Assembly (NCBI RefSeq): GCF_026914185.1
Contig: NC_070564.1
Coordinates: forward strand, 2,232,001-2,296,000
Direction: 5' to 3'
DNA from: Puccinia triticina
Taxonomy: Eukaryota > Basidiomycota > Pucciniomycetes > Pucciniales > Pucciniaceae
DNA: 64,000 bases
The translations under genes were made by a program, and so were the position numbers. The notes beneath the pieces are model-generated. The model saw nothing but the letters and a program-made list of their open reading frames with translations, had not been told where the DNA came from and did not search any database. Below are positions 11,730-20,375 of this stretch, one piece after another (position 1 is the stretch's first letter; each line of letters begins with the position of its first letter).

Positions 11730-11743
11730 GGTTATGAGCCCAG
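11730..11743 (+). other. Primer-binding site of the TRIM
   Basis: GGTTATGAGCCCAG starts right after the LTR. Its complement contains GGGCTCATAACC, the anticodon stem-loop of initiator tRNA-Met, which is how the Drosophila copia element is primed (half-tRNA primer). Confidence 0.75.
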
Positions 11744-11837
11744 AGCTACCTGAGCGCTACTTGCTTACAATAGAGACTTGATGAATTTGTGAATGCTTAC
11801 TTGTAAGACCACGCAAACCCCTATAAGCCTACATCTA

Positions 11838-11912
11838 GATCACGGGTTCAATCCCTACGCTGATCATCTTTCCTGGGTCTCATTCCCACTCTCTCTTGGG
11901 GTCAATCCCCAC
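11838..11912 (+). repeat. tRNA T-arm-like sequences inside the TRIM
   Basis: GATCACGGGTTCAATCCC (from 11839) and GGGGTCAATCCCCAC (near 11898) resemble tRNA T arms with a B box. A GATC/TGATC pair flanks the first. Complete tRNA folds are not seen; they look like tRNA debris within the internal region. Confidence 0.4.
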
Positions 11913-11924
11913 TTCCCATCATGT

Positions 11925-11936
11925 AGCAAGGGGGGG
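11925..11936 (+). other. Polypurine tract of the TRIM
   Basis: AGCAAGGGGGGG lies directly before the 3' LTR (one C interrupts the purines). Confidence 0.7.
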
Positions 11937-12151
11937 TGTTGAGTTGTCTGTTAGTCTGCTACCATGATGTATCACCACAGTATGGAGGGCTGTCGGATCG
12001 ACCCATGAGCACTACCAACCAACCACCCAGCTGGCAGCCACAAGCGTCTGTAGCCTAGTTGGTAAAGGCAGCACTCTAGTATGTGTCTCAGCATAGCTGA
12101 GGTCGTGAGTTCGACTCTCACCAGACACATCTTCATTTTACAGTCTCTACA
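11937..12151 (+). repeat. 3' LTR of the TRIM
   Basis: Identical by eye to the 5' LTR over 215 bp, pointing to a recent insertion. Confidence 0.93.
12044..12129 (+). ncRNA. tRNA-like Pol III unit in the TRIM 3' LTR
   Basis: Same sequence as the unit at 11622-11707, with A box, B box, long variable arm and a TTTT run at 12136-12139. Transcripts from this copy would start in the LTR and stop before its end. Confidence 0.75.
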
Positions 12152-14508
12152 TTGGCAAATACCCATCTCCCATCTAGCGCCCTTTTTCCTTCCGGCATGA
12201 GTTGCGACACCCAGACATCCATCTGCAACAGATTGGATAGTTCCTCCGAGATAGCGTTAGACCAATCTGCTTTCTCTGACGACTTCATCGCCTGTTTGAA
12301 GGTCTTCGGAATATCTACACCATAAAAGGAGCATGTCTGAAGGACAGCGTCGACCAAGAACTCCTGGTTGTCAAATTCAATCTCATTGACAAAGTTTCCA
12401 AGACTAATTTGGCGCGCAATAAACTCTTTAGCTATCGAGCTAGCCGAAGTGTCCGGATTAGCCGGAGCTGGAGCTGCCTTCTTCTGAATTGTGACACGTG
12501 GAATGCTGTCTACGAACCGCACCATCGCCGAAGAGACAAATGTGTTTGTCGACGGCAGATAGAACAGCCATCCTTTACTGGCTTCCAAATGCGCAACAAC
12601 GTAGGCTTCCACCGCCCGATCATCAAGTTTGTTGCGCTTCTCAACAGGTATATGGATAAAAGCTTTTGAACCGAAAATCCTGAAGGTGTCAAAGCTCGGT
12701 GGTCGATTAAACAGCGCCTCGTACGGCGTCTTTCCTTTGCTAGACTTGTTTGGTATACGATTCAATACGTGGTTTGCCCACAAAAAGGCGTATACCCAGA
12801 AATTGCGTGGCAATTGGCTATCACTAAGGACAGTGCGCCCCATATCCGCAACGGTCCGGTTAAATCTTTCCACTACCCCGTTCTGATAGTGATGGTAGGG
12901 TAGGGATCGCTCAGCAATGATGCCTTTTTCTTTCAAAAAAGTGTTGAATGCTTTGTTCGCGAATTCACCACCATTGTCACTACAAAGTATCTTAACAACG
13001 TCGCCTGTTTGCTTTTCGAGTTTCCTGATAATCTCCATGAGGACCCCATTGGCATCTTATTTGGCCTTTAGGCCCTTCACATACGAGTAGCCCGATGCAA
13101 CATCCCTCAAAGTGAGCAGATATTTTGACCCATCGATAGCTTCCTTGGGAAATGGGCCCATTAAGTCAGTGCAGAGTATCTCCAGTCGAGCTGGACTGCG
13201 CATTGTGCTTGTCAGCGGATTCAGGCTGGTGCTCTTTGTGATCGCGCAGATAGGACAATGAATCTTGCCAGCCGGCAGGTCGGAAGGAAGACCAAAACCT
13301 AAACGTTGTTTTATCAGAGAGCGTATTTTCCTGAGGCTCACGTGCCCAAATATGCGGTGCCAGAATAATAACACCTTCTCAGACTCCGTAAGAGATTCCA
13401 GTCTCCATGACGAGGGATAGATCCTCTCAAAAGGAGTGATGAACAGATCGTTAGGAGCAGTCACTAGGGAAGTGATATCGGCAGTTGAGTTCAAGCATAA
13501 CTGAGATTTATTGCCACTCGCATCAGGAAGATGAGAAACTGGGGACAGCAATTGACGAAAGGAATTGGGGACATGATTCGTAGAAGAAGAAGAGGAAAAC
13601 ATTTGGACAGAGGAAGGTGGAATTGGAACAGCCGCCGAAACGATGAAGTCCGATTTGGTCGAGGGAGTCGACCAAACCATAGGAAACGGGATACACCACC
13701 GGTTTCGTTCACGATCGAACGTGCAGCAGAAGACGTGTTGATCTGTAACATCAAATATATTGAAACAGTCCGTCGCCCGGTCATACACGAAAGACCAGTC
13801 AGCCTTTCTGAGTGCAGCCAGTGATATGAGAGTGGACGACGCTCGCTCACAATACAACACCCTTTTCACGACTATTGTCGCGCCACCGGGTCCTCTGAAA
13901 AAGAGGTCTCCTGCGCCTGATATAGTGGCTCCAGCTCCTGCAGTTGCTACATTCAGCGCAATTGGAACTTTGAGTTTGCGAAAGTTGTGCAGGAGGCTTA
14001 AATCTCCTGTGAGATTGTGGGTCGCCCCAGAGTCAAGAATGGCGGGAGTACTTACGTCAATCTCCGCGGTCAATGCCGCAAAATCTCCCTCGGCGAGGCC
14101 ATCAGGAAAACCTGCCACTTCCGCCTCCTTCGCTGAAGCCCCACCCCCCCGTTGGTGTTCCGATCTTGATCTCGGTTGGAACTGGGATTGACGGTTAGTT
14201 TGTTGTGGTTGGGGTCGATAGCTGTCAGCTGGTCGATAGGTCTGTCTTTGAGGTTGCAGTTGAGCCGGTGGTTGGTACTGTGGGGGAACGGGGGGGTAGG
14301 ATTGTTGACCTTGATGGAAGTACTGATTCGGGTTGAAGACAGGACGAGACTGGAATTGCTGGGGAACCGCGGGAAAAGATTGCTGGCCAAAGGGAATCCC
14401 TGGTGGTGGGTACACTGCGCCGATCATCGGCAAGAACGGTGCCTGCTGGAATTGCTGTCGAGGCGCAACCACAGGGCGATATGACAAAGCACCAGGTCCT
14501 CTTTGACG

Positions 14509-15423
14509 TCAAAAAACCGGTTTCGACCTTGCTCTGGTCGGACAGTCTCTTAAGTAGTGCGAACTGTCCCCACAGCTCCAGCAGCGGTTCGCTGTCACGT
14601 GGTAGAACTCGAGTGCTTCCGTCCATTCAGCCTCCGGAATATCCGCCAAGAAAGCCGCTTGATCAAAAGGAGGCAAGACAGAAGAGGCCTGCAGAAGTGC
14701 CGGGGAGTGTCTGTCGGACGGAACCAGCTTTGATGATGGTCTCGTGTGATCGTCCTGAAGCTTGCAGGCCGCCAGCAGTTGAACCAGTTTATCAAACGTC
14801 GGCGTCGCATTGTCGGCCGTGGATTGAAGTTCAAGCTCCACACGTCTGTCGAAATCTTGTCCAAGAGCCGAGTCCCGCCCGATGCTGCTTTGTAGAATAA
14901 AGCCCATGAAGACGTCGGTCGTCAACTCTATTTTGAGATTCTTCCAATCCTTCGCTAGATCTTTAAGTTTTGAGGCAATCCCGGCGGAAGTCGGATTCGC
15001 AGAGCTCTTGAATTCGATGAATCGATAGAAAACGTCCAGTTGTGCCGCTCGACTGACAGACTTGAACTTCTTGAAAACCATTTTGTACATGCCATGACAG
15101 GTGGGAGAGTCATGTACATCGGACCAAAGAGAATCGTGGATCATGGCCAAGAAGATTGCTCGACCGATCTTCTCAAGAACAGAGTTCGCGTTAGCTTTGA
15201 CAAAAAACTCTTTGTCGTTCAGATGAATGCCTCCTTTTTCGCCAAGTTCGCGGCTCCAAGCTTCGAAATTGGCACCGTCCACCGCCAGAACGACTTCATC
15301 GGGTATCTTGCTGGTCGCCGCCTGGATAGCCTGTCCGACAATTTTTGATTCTTCGAGTTGCGCTTTTGCTTCTGCAAGATCAGCTGCTCTGCGGGCCGCG
15401 GAGAGGTGTGGTGGTTGATCCAT
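14509..15423 (-). CDS. gag: Copia A Gag protein
   Basis: A 304-residue open frame. It begins MDQPPHLSAARR, has the gag/UBN2-like helical region (for example EFFVKANANS and the later FYRFIEFKSS), and ends with a CCHC zinc knuckle CWSCGDSSHYLRDC (CX2CX4HX4C) about 14 residues before the stop. It should form virus-like particles and bind the element RNA. The stop is a TGA in the same frame as pol, immediately followed by CGT, so Gag-Pol could only be made by readthrough unless the TGA is a mutation. The copia element at 29321-35119 has no stop at this point. Confidence 0.88.
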   Translation of the reverse strand: MDQPPHLSAARRAADLAEAKAQLEESKIVGQAIQAATSKIPDEVVLAVDGANFEAWSRELGEKGGIHLNDKEFFVKANANSVLEKIGRAIFLAMIHDSLWSDVHDSPTCHGMYKMVFKKFKSVSRAAQLDVFYRFIEFKSSANPTSAGIASKLKDLAKDWKNLKIELTTDVFMGFILQSSIGRDSALGQDFDRRVELELQSTADNATPTFDKLVQLLAACKLQDDHTRPSSKLVPSDRHSPALLQASSVLPPFDQAAFLADIPEAEWTEALEFYHVTANRCWSCGDSSHYLRDCPTRARSKPVF

Positions 15424-16505
15424 GACGAACGAAGTAGGAGGCGGATGATGGGGGGAGGGTGGTGAAGGAGGAACAGTAATGTTGCGAGAGGAGGGATCGG
15501 AGTCGGAGGATTCGATAGGTGAAGCAAAAGAAGGGGGAGGGGGAGGAGGGGGGGGAGCCAGAGGAGGAAAAAGCGGATTTCAAAAAGTGGATCTGGGGAG
15601 AGGAGCGTAGTGTCGATCGCTGAGGGGAATATTCTCCGGATCGTTGTTGGTGATTGGGAGATTAGGAAGTGCTGGGTAGTAACGATATCCAGGTGTTGCC
15701 GGTCGCGCTTGTTGCCAGGCGCCCGGGATGCGTTGGTTGATGACAGTAACGTCACCGGGAGAGTATGGGTGAAGAGACGATGTAGCGAGGGGGTTTTGCT
15801 GGGTAACAGACTTGGGGATGTCGTCGTGTGCCCCAAAAATTTGAGCTAGTCGGTTGGGAGTATTCTCAATAGATGCTGTGACCGTGTCGATGAGGTCTTG
15901 TCCCTCGAGTTCGGTGATCGATCTTCCGGACCACGCAGATGAAGAAGATGTTTGTCGTTGAGATGCTGAAGGTTGAGGAGGAGGTCAGGGGTCGGACATA
16001 AACAAGTAAAGAAGAGAAAAAGAAAAAAAAAACTGGCAAAGTTATAAAAAGAAAAAAAAATTCCGGAGCCTAGAACTGAAATAGACAAGTAACCTGAGAT
16101 CACTTATCTGATCGCCTGAGTTCTCCGGAAAGTTTGAAGATGAGAAGATGTTGGATCAACAAGATAACGTCTAAGCCGCTGCTCCGTGCCAGGGGGCAGC
16201 CTATCACAGTTTTGGCGTGCTGCTAGCTTTATCGTTATGTGCTTGTATAGCCTAATCAGATGAAGTATGGGGATCGGATGGATGAACTCAGACTAACAGA
16301 CAAACAAAGTCAAGGAACCCGAAAACGGCAGAGCAGGACGGATGAAGAGAAAGAGTATATATATGTATCGGACAATTATACCCTTCGCTGGGATACCGAT
16401 AGTGATGTAGGATGATGAAGAGATATGATTCAGGTCGATTACGTTTTATTCAAAACTACCTTTTGATGAAGAAGAGAGAAAAAAAACGGTAGAGCGAGAT
16501 TTACA

Positions 16506-16516
16506 GGCTCATAACC
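16506..16516 (-). other. Primer-binding site of copia A
   Basis: On the minus strand GGTTATGAGCC directly follows the 5' LTR and is complementary to the anticodon region of initiator tRNA-Met. Confidence 0.75.
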
Positions 16517-16647
16517 TGATGTGGATGAACCCGGATAAACTGATATATTCGATGAGGAACAAGCTCTGCAGCTTGTTCCCGGCTCAAATATGGTCTCGAG
16601 GGCTGGCAAGTGTCACAGACTGTAACCTGACATGTCAGGTTACAACA
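16517..16647 (-). repeat. 5' LTR of copia A
   Basis: The LTR starts, on the minus strand, with TGTTGTAACC and carries the perfect palindrome GTAACCTGACA/TGTCAGGTTAC at 16622-16643. Confidence 0.9.
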
Positions 16648-17103
16648 GAAAGCAATGGTCCATCAGCTCTAAGCAATGTATCTAATAAAATAAACACAAC
16701 CAATAAAATCACCTTAGTATTGTGATGCTTTGCGTACTCCGGATGTGCATTGTAATTACAAGCTTTGGCCAATTCTTGGTCCATATCTTGCGAGTTGGCT
16801 GGAAGGTTGCAAACTGGAACAGCGGGATTGAGATGTTGGCAGAGAACTCAAGTATCCTTGGGGGAAGTCATGTTGGCCACAGAGGCCCCCCCACCTGAAC
16901 CCCCGGGTGGGAGCGGTCGGCACAACAGGCGTCGCCGCCCGGGGAGCAGCTTTGAAAACCCCCGAGTGCGGGGCTGTGCGGGGTACTTATCTATGAACTT
17001 TGAAGCCATGCCTTGCCCATCACTTTCCTTCATCTCCATCAACACCCGTTTCCATCCGACATAAGAGAACCGCCGGCGGCGCACACAACATATATCCTCA
17101 ACC

Positions 17104-18478
17104 ATGCTGGCAAACAGGCTACCGACCATTCACCGAACTTTGCGACAATTCAACCCCGGACTTTCGTTCTCCGAACCCGCGACAAACCACACTGGCCGAT
17201 TATTCAAGAGACAGTTCTACTATGAGTCGGTTGAGTATCATCAGTCTCGATTCGTCCAACCCTCACTCCCTTCGAACTCGGATCCCAGCTCGAGAATTAG
17301 GATGATTTTACTCGGTGCACCGGTCAGTCCCCTCTGCCAAACATTTATAATTGGCCCCATCCACTAACACTTTATCCATCCTGAATTTTCGCGGTTTTGT
17401 ATTGCTACAGGGGTCGGGTAAAGGAACCCATTGTACAAAGCTAATGGAAACATATGATATCAATATGATTGGTACTGGCGACCTGTTGAGGTGGAACGTT
17501 GATAATCAGACAGAGGTGGGTAAGATAGCTGAAGAATACATCTGTAAAGGCGGTCAGTATATACAAACAATCTTTACACATCGTATATTCCTCCCTCTCA
17601 TTTTCCCTTCTTCTGACCTTTTTTTTGGAATATGTAAAATAGCTCTGCTGCCTGATGATATTATGCTTGAGCTTGTGAAGCCCGAGATCAAGAAATTGAA
17701 GCACAGAGTACGTGAGTCCAATCCGACGCCAGATATATCTTTCTTGAAATCTTGGTTTAATCAACTCTGAGTGATCGGATCTCCCAGAATTGGATTCTTG
17801 ATGGCCTGCCACGAACCCGGTCGCAAGCTGTGAAGCTCGACGAATTCCTAGCCAAAGAGCTCGATGACCAATTGAACTTGGTCGTGTCCTTGGAAGTCCC
17901 TGATGAAATCATCATGAAGCGCATCACTAGTCAGCTTTTCCCCTCTGTCTTTGCCTCTCATTGTGTTATGTTAGGGACTATTTGTCGGATCCATCGTTCG
18001 TTAAATTTTCCGTCGGCTGTTTCTTTGCATCAGGTCGATGGATCCATGCGCCCACTGGTAGAGTCTACAATGTGAGTCCATTACCAATCATGCCGCCTTC
18101 ATTCCATGACATGCGTCTGCAAGAGAAAGATCAACTTATGTACCTTTGCACTATTAAATGAAAAAGACAACGTATAACCCGCCTTTGATCGAGGGAAAGG
18201 ATGACTTCACAGGCGAATTATTGACAAAGCGGAAGGACGATACGGTTGAAGTGTTTGCGGAGCGGCTGAAGTCCTTCCACCTACAGAACCAACCCCTGCT
18301 TGATTACTACGACCCCCAATTCGTGATTTCCGGACATCACGATCTCCGTAAACGCAAGAAACTTGTCCATTTCTTTGGCGACAGTAGCGATCAAATCTGG
18401 CCCGAAATGCAGAAAGCTATCCAACAACGTGTCCGTCTCTGTTTCTTTATCCCCCCGACCATTTCCTTCATTAGATAG
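17104..18478 (+). CDS. Adenylate kinase, probably mitochondrial (AK3/Adk2 type)
   Basis: Model with GT-AG introns: exons 17104-17322, 17411-17552, 17643-17707, 17788-17929, 18034-18071, 18167-18478, about 305 residues. The N-terminal ~65 residues are rich in Arg, Ser and Thr with few acids, like a mitochondrial presequence. The P-loop GAPGSGKGTH spans the first intron. Then follow the AMP-binding IGTGDLLRWNV, the DGLPRT motif (usually GFPRT) and a LID with GRVYN and KDDFTGE but no zinc cysteines. The enzyme balances adenine (or GTP/AMP) nucleotides. The 3' end is uncertain: a further intron at the CAACGTGTCC site would give a slightly different tail. It lies 450 bp from copia A and stands alone. 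Confidence 0.88.
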
Positions 18479-19560
18479 CTGAGCGTCCTTCGGGGCTTCT
18501 GTCTTCCAGTTCCCCGATGTTATCCCGCGCAACAATCCTAACAAGGCCAACAAATCTTAAACGAGCGTGGATCTCATGGTGGCATCACGTCCATTCTTTT
18601 TTTTGGGGAAATGATTCTCGACTAAGAGCAGATTTCCCTTACTTTGAGGTTTTTTGCATGAGTTGGATTCCTTTAGTCACTTGTGGATCACTTTTGTACA
18701 CTTGAATCTCGAGTCCTTTCTTCTCTGATATAGAGCACCCTCACCCCTATTTCTCTCAACTACTGTCTTTATTACTAATGTGCACATATATTTATTGTGC
18801 ATATCATGTTATTCCTTTTCACTTCGCCAACCAGCCACTCGTTTTATTTCCTTTTCTTTTTTTGGCGCAGTAAGATCTCTTAAGAGAGATGTGTAAATGT
18901 CTGTCAGCCAATATTGCAAACCTGCCTTTTTTTTGTTTACCTCAATATTTCTGTCTTGCTATGTTTGTTGTATAACAAAATCGCACTTCTTTCACTTCTA
19001 AATAACCATATATTTTTCTTTAACCAGGGCTGCATAATCCATCCATTCTGCATTTGTGGTACTTACTTCTAGTACTCGTGTCAAGGAGGGAATTCTGAGA
19101 CATACTAATTATATCTCACCGGCTCCTCTAGGGTGTATAGGTGAATCTCTGATTCACTCAATCGACCCGAGTCAAGGGAGAAAGTTGGGTAATTCTGATT
19201 CGAAGAATCTACTCAATAGGCTAGAGAAGTAACTGCAATAGATATTTGCTTGTGTATTAAATTGAGTGGGGAGCGCGCGGCAAAACCACTCCGCCCTTAC
19301 AATTCTGTGCCCCCCCCCATCCCCTCATACAAAGCCGGGTGGGTGGGATGGTATTTGAAACAGGAGTTATTTCTCGGTTGGTTACAAAATAACTGAGGAC
19401 ACAAATATGGATCAGGAAGGTGGTACGGTGAGGGAGGGAACTCTATTCATCGGAGTTCGACACAAGTAGACATCACTCGTCACTGATCATGCAGACGCTT
19501 GGGCCTCTCTTCTCTTTGCCCTGCGGTCTGCATGCGCTCAGTCCGCATTCCTCATGCTCA
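18479..19560. other. Intergenic sequence, no gene recognised
   Basis: T-rich downstream flank of the adenylate kinase, then a C-rich patch near 19310. No terminal repeats or coding similarity were recognised. Confidence 0.5.
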
Positions 19561-19563
19561 TGG

Positions 19564-19938
19564 ACTTAAGTACCGACGCGGGGATTCCTCCCGGAGTCCC
19601 GGGGGTATAGTACCTCCTTGACCGGAGGGATCCCTCCAGTCAAAGAGGTGCACAAGATTTTCGACCGGAGGGACTCCTCCGGTCGAGGAGGTGTACACAC
19701 CTCTGGGCGGAGGGATTGCTCCGCTTGAGGTGGTATGTACACCTCCCAGTCCCACCTCTTCAAACGGAGAGATCCCTCCGATCCATCTGGCCCACCAAGA
19801 TGGGCGGGTACCCGGATGGGTACCCGTTTTTTTCCTGCCCAAAAACTGAACACCCGCCGGCGGGTGCTGAGCGGGTGTTCCGGGTACCTGCTGGCGGGTG
19901 CCGGGTACCCGCAAACGGGTACCCAAGTGCCATCTCTA
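19564..19938. repeat. Palindromic-unit array with TAGAGATGG-type right end
   Basis: Units such as GACCGGAGGGA/TCCCTCCGGTC and CCTCCGGTCGAGGAGG repeat in both orientations, then GGGTACCCG-rich subterminal sequence ends CCATCTCTA at about 19938. This is the right end of the hAT group seen at 20376 and 50454. A left TAGAGATGG end was not found, so the element is probably truncated. Confidence 0.55.
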
Positions 19939-19973
19939 TTCCAAAGCACACTCCGTAATACGAGTTTTGTGCC

Positions 19974-20352
19974 AACGGTGGGTAGTTACATTACGTTGTG
20001 TTATCCGCGCTATTTGTGTAAAGTAACTACCTGCGTTATCCACAGCGCCCTGTTACGTTGCAAGTAACAGGCCGTTTAAGTGGCATATGGATAGCATAAC
20101 AGGTCTTTTTCCAACACCATTACACTACATTATTGCTTGGATAACACAATAATGAGCCCTCAAGGGCCGTTTTGACGCTGAAATCAGCTTGTTATCTGGT
20201 GCGCCGTGGGCCTGGATAACGTAACAAACAGAAAAAAATGGTACAAGCAGTGGCGCAATAACGTAGTGCGCCATTTTTACAAGTAACTGTAACAATAAAG
20301 GCTGAAAAACTGTTAGTTTACCGTTATTGGTAATGTAACTACCCACCGCTGG
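19974..20352. mobile_element. hAT-like MITE, CAACGGTGGG group
   Basis: The inverted ends share CGGTGGGTAGTTACATTAC on both sides (left CAACGGTGGG; right, reversed, CCAGCGGTGGG). TTGTGCC is repeated outside (19967-19973 and 20353-20359), although one terminus carries an indel. Interior GTTACG/CGTAAC words recur. No coding capacity. Confidence 0.65.
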
Positions 20353-20375
20353 TTGTGCCAAAAAGTACACTATGT

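Larger units (their letters stand above)
11515..12151 (+). mobile_element. TRIM: miniature LTR retrotransposon with tRNA-like LTRs
   Basis: Two 215-bp LTRs (11515-11729 and 11937-12151) look identical by eye. They start TGTTGAG and end CTCTACA, and flank only 207 bp of internal sequence. TTGGC is duplicated at 11510-11514 and 12152-12156. A primer-binding site follows the left LTR and a polypurine tract precedes the right one, so the element reads on the plus strand, opposite to its host copia A. There is no coding capacity, so it must be copied and integrated by proteins of another element; the 5-bp duplication and shared primer site suggest a copia helper. Removing it and one TTGGC restores the host reading frame. 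Confidence 0.93.
10153..14508 (-). pseudogene. Copia A pol polyprotein (interrupted)
   Basis: In frame from just after the gag stop there is a Gln/Pro-rich linker, the aspartic protease motif LDSGATHNLTG (about 14030), a pre-integrase zinc region with FWHRIFGHVS and CPICAI (about 13350-13240), integrase with SDNGGEF and VVERFNRT (about 12980-12860), then reverse transcriptase with YVAKGF and WVHVDDG (about 11090), and RNase H with AEYMAL, YCDNQSAV and DVFTKSL. It should copy the element RNA into DNA in virus-like particles and insert it in the genome. It is broken by TAA at 13057-13059 within the integrase and by the TRIM at 11515-12151; apart from these the frame stays open. Confidence 0.9.
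9858..16647 (-). mobile_element. Ty1/copia LTR retrotransposon A
   Basis: The element has 131-bp LTRs at 9858-9988 and 16517-16647 (three differences seen), target duplication GAAAG at 9853-9857 and 16648-16652, and TG...CA ends. It is transcribed on the minus strand, so the right LTR is the 5' LTR. The order gag, protease, integrase, reverse transcriptase, RNase H is the copia order. Defects: in-frame TGA between gag and pol, in-frame TAA in the integrase, and a TRIM inserted in the polymerase frame. The leader between 15424 and 16505 is long and has no recognised gene. Confidence 0.93.

Noticed and set aside
15219..15836. 205-codon frame on the minus strand overlapping Gag of copia A
   Set aside because: It overlaps the Gag start in another frame, is Leu/Pro-rich without a domain, and is best seen as an out-of-frame reading of the leader.
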